Below, piece after piece: positions 61,697 to 64,000 of a stretch of DNA of 64,000 nt. How positions within the stretch are numbered: the first letter of the stretch is position 1; every line of letters starts with the position of its first letter. This DNA is from Epiperipatus broadwayi (taxonomy: Eukaryota > Onychophora > Udeonychophora > Euonychophora > Peripatidae): positions 7,779,274 to 7,843,273 of the forward strand of contig JAQFVV010000018.1 in assembly GCA_028023455.1 (NCBI GenBank), read 5' to 3'. A model generated the notes under the pieces. That model had not been told where the DNA came from and ran no database searches. It saw only the letters and a program-made list of their open reading frames with translations. Made by a program: the position numbers and the translations under genes.

Positions 61697-62126
61697 GTAT
61701 TTATATATTGGACTATTTCCATCATCTAATATTAAGTATTGAATGTCTTTAGAAAAATTTAACTTTATTTAAATTTTACAATTATGTTCATAGCACATTA
61801 GCATATGCACAATATTTTGAGTGATATTATTCATCTCTCTTCTTCTGGTGTTTCTGGCCTTACCAGTGACAGTACTAGCATCAGAATTGAACCTGGACTC
61901 TTAGATTCTTGAATATTAAATTTTAAGACAATGCTCTAACCAACTGGCAGAATGGCTGTTAAGGTCAGAAACACATGAAGCAAGGATACCTCAAAACATT
62001 GTGCTTATATTAACCTGTGTACTATGATTAATAGCTGAATGTAATTGAAAAATTTAAATAAAGTTCATTTTTTTTAAAGATATTCAATACTTAATATTAG
62101 ATGGAAATAGATCAACGTATAAATAC
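61697..62126. repeat. inverted-repeat element E, copy 3, with SINE cargo
   Basis: Terminal repeats of about 75 bp: GTATTTATATATTGGACTAT, TTCCATCATCTAATATTAAG, TATTGAATGTCTTTAG and AACTTTATTTAAATTT on the left, mirrored at about 62,045-62,126. The interior contains a tRNA-like SINE head on the minus strand, listed separately. About 45 bp to the left of the terminal repeat resembles the LINE-derived left flank of the copy at 55.15 kb. Confidence 0.75.
61845..61975 (-). repeat. tRNA-derived SINE head
   Basis: On the minus strand, an A-box-like TGCCAGTTGGTTAGAGCA (61,932-61,949) and a B-box-like GGTTCAATTCT (61,883-61,893) are separated by about 40 bases. Both boxes are close to pol III consensus. 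The acceptor stem does not close, so this is a SINE head or tRNA pseudogene rather than a tRNA gene. A related decayed piece lies at 55,345-55,385. Confidence 0.6.
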
Positions 62127-63375
62127 TAGATTTTAGATTGTTTAGAGGATAGTTATCATGAATGATCTGTGCAAGTAAAAGAATCAATATAGCCACATGA
62201 TGTGTATTTTAAATTATAGAATTCATTTATAAATTGAGATCCAAGTTTAGAAGGCAAGATTGCTAAAGTGGTATCATGGACCAGATGATATTATATCAGG
62301 TTATCACATAAAGTATAAGCAGAAAAATGATAAAGTTGTGAATAAATAAAATATACATTATAATTAAATGGACAACTAGCACATAATTTGTTAAATGTAG
62401 ATGACCCCCTTTTATATCTAGCTTGTAGTATATTATTGAACTCCATTATTTAATGGCTACTCAAATAACTTCTATCCATCCAGTGGTCAATAGATTATGT
62501 TCCATTACAAATGGCATCACATGGGCTTTTAATTTTCTGAGGCTAAGATTTTTCATTATTTTTAAAAAAAGTTATTTTACAATGCTTTAATGATTGAGAT
62601 GTTATAAAAATATATGTAAAATTAATGTTTTAATTATAAATTGAATTAATTTTGTGTAATCTTACTATAGATTTAAAAAAACCATAGAATGAAAAATGTT
62701 ACTGAAAATGTGCACTTATTTTAATGGAATGAGATTGTCTTGGGCTGGATAACTAAAAAATATATTTTTTAATTTTTTAAAATTTTAAATGCACTTATTT
62801 ATATTTTTAAAAGTGACATAAAATTGAAAAGTAATACTGTATAAAATAATTTTTGAAGTATTTTGGTTTTTATATTTTTAGTCACCTATTAAAATGTGAA
62901 ATATTTGGAACTTTTTGTTTCATTATTAATGTTAAGTATACTGGATAAATAAATCTTAGTAAAAGAATATATATATCACTATGTTAATCTAAATAAATTA
63001 AAAAAAAAAAACAGAATTTTTGAGAAAATATCGACATTATATAAAACTAACTTGACAGAAGTCAGGCAAGTGGTATTTAACAAATGACAAGTTAATTATA
63101 GAGGGATAGGTAATGCAGGTGAAAGTTGGAAGTTAAAAGAGAGTTGATGTGAAAAAGGATTGGTATGCTAAATTCAAAATATTAAGAAAAATTAAGTATT
63201 AAACAATGAAATCTATAGTAGTATAAATAATAAAAAAATATGTTGATAATTTAACAATGAAGAGAGCCACAATTCAATGTGGAGCTAATAAAAAAACAAA
63301 AGATGATACCAAAACACATTAGAAAGAGTAGAATTTGTGAATCAACAAGATTTTACAATGCTCTGAGATAATAAA

Positions 63376-64000
63376 AAGTATGCAAACAAAACTAAAAAAA
63401 CTCAACAAGAGATGAAAGGTTCAATGAAAATCAAGAAATGATGAAAGATATGCAAAAAGATGATAAAAGATTTTATGAAAATCAAGAGATGACATATATG
63501 AACCTCAAAGAAAATAACAAGATGATGAAAGAGATGTATATAAAACTCAAAGAAATTAATGAGATGAAAAATATGCAACATAAGTAATGAAAACTTTTTC
63601 GAAATTATGAAAACAATAATGAACAGATTTTGGAAAATCAAAAAAAAAAAAACTGATGAAAAGATTTTAGAAAATCAATCAGAAATGTCCAATGGAATGC
63701 AAATTGAAAATTAAGAAAAGATAATCAAAATTCGGAAAGAGATGATCAAAACCAAAAAAATAATGATTACCTCAGTAGATAAAATAAAAGCACATGATAA
63801 TTATCCTTCAAATAAGGATATCATGGAAGTAGAAGCCATGGATAATAAGCAATATTGATGCTATAATTATGATTATCTGAACAGACTTAAATGAAAAATG
63901 TGCTAAGCAAAAGCCAAAATTTGCTGCAAAAAGTGATGAGAAAGAGTGGAACAAACACTTCAATGATCCAAATTTTAATATAAAGATTGCAAGCAATTAT
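63376..64000 (+). pseudogene. decayed gag-like fragment (coiled coil and degenerate zinc knuckle)
   Basis: The plus strand, across several frames, encodes a Glu/Lys/Asn/Met-rich heptad-like segment (ERFNENQEMMKDMQKDDKRF and following, from about 63,414 to 63,585). After more broken sequence comes CYNYDYLNRL at 63,859-63,888. Allowing one extra base, this gives cysteine-x2-Tyr-x4-Arg-x4-cysteine (63,859 to 63,901), the spacing of a CCHC gag zinc knuckle with its second Cys and His replaced. The last frame then stays open to the window edge (KCAKQKPKFAAKSDEKEW). It reads as the relic of an LTR-retrotransposon gag that continues beyond the window. Confidence 0.4.

Noticed and set aside
63402-63641. 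Minus-strand hydrophobic frame as a membrane protein
   Set aside because: It is the antisense of the Lys/Glu/Met-rich gag-like coiled-coil segment.

Overview
The window looks like AT-rich, non-genic DNA from an animal genome. Long (TA)n microsatellites, three RTE-type LINE remnants, a Penelope-like element (PLE), a Gypsy LTR element, tRNA-derived SINE heads and many fold-back repeats occur together, and no open frame reads as a convincing host gene. The host cannot be named from this sequence. The repeat mix would suit an arthropod (perhaps a chelicerate) or a mollusc. Differences between the two Gypsy copies are mostly CpG transitions, which suggests a genome that methylates CpG.

Layout. 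1-18,000: AT-rich filler carrying a dispersed repeat family (4.2-4.8 kb, again at 16.8-17.3 and 41.7-42.2 kb), a fold-back element (6.8-7.0 kb), a 110-bp direct-repeat pair (8.4-8.9 kb), a SINE head (9.57 kb), a large palindromic repeat (13.8-14.7 kb) and the first of three fold-back retroposons (14.73-14.95 kb). 18,005-20,712: RTE LINE on the minus strand. 22,039-22,447: hAT-like MITE, followed by a third, very decayed LINE fragment (22.7-23.8 kb) and the second fold-back retroposon (25.69-25.93 kb).

27,783-39,240: the structural centre. A minus-strand PLE (RT then GIY-YIG) is split by a 9.75-kb composite of two Gypsy copies lying head to head. The left copy (minus) keeps gag, protease, RT, RNase H, the primer-binding site and pieces of both LTRs. 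The right copy (plus) keeps RT, RNase H, integrase, the polypurine tract and a complete 2,213-bp LTR. All three abnormal junctions show short shared sequence.

39,250-53,400: microsatellites, the third fold-back retroposon (40.93-41.23 kb), further copies of dispersed repeats, and long stretches in which nothing is recognisable. 53,440-55,985: second RTE copy (plus), interrupted by an inverted-repeat element. 56,000-64,000: a U6-like pseudogene, two hammerhead-ribozyme-like motifs (57.80-57.86 and 60.68-60.74 kb) with a compensatory base-pair change in stem II, two more copies of the inverted-repeat element (one carrying a SINE head), and at the right edge a decayed gag-like coiled-coil and zinc-knuckle fragment.

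The most interesting signals are the hammerhead-like pair, the fold-back retroposon family with a ribozyme-like core and 13-15 bp target duplications, and the head-to-head Gypsy rearrangement.
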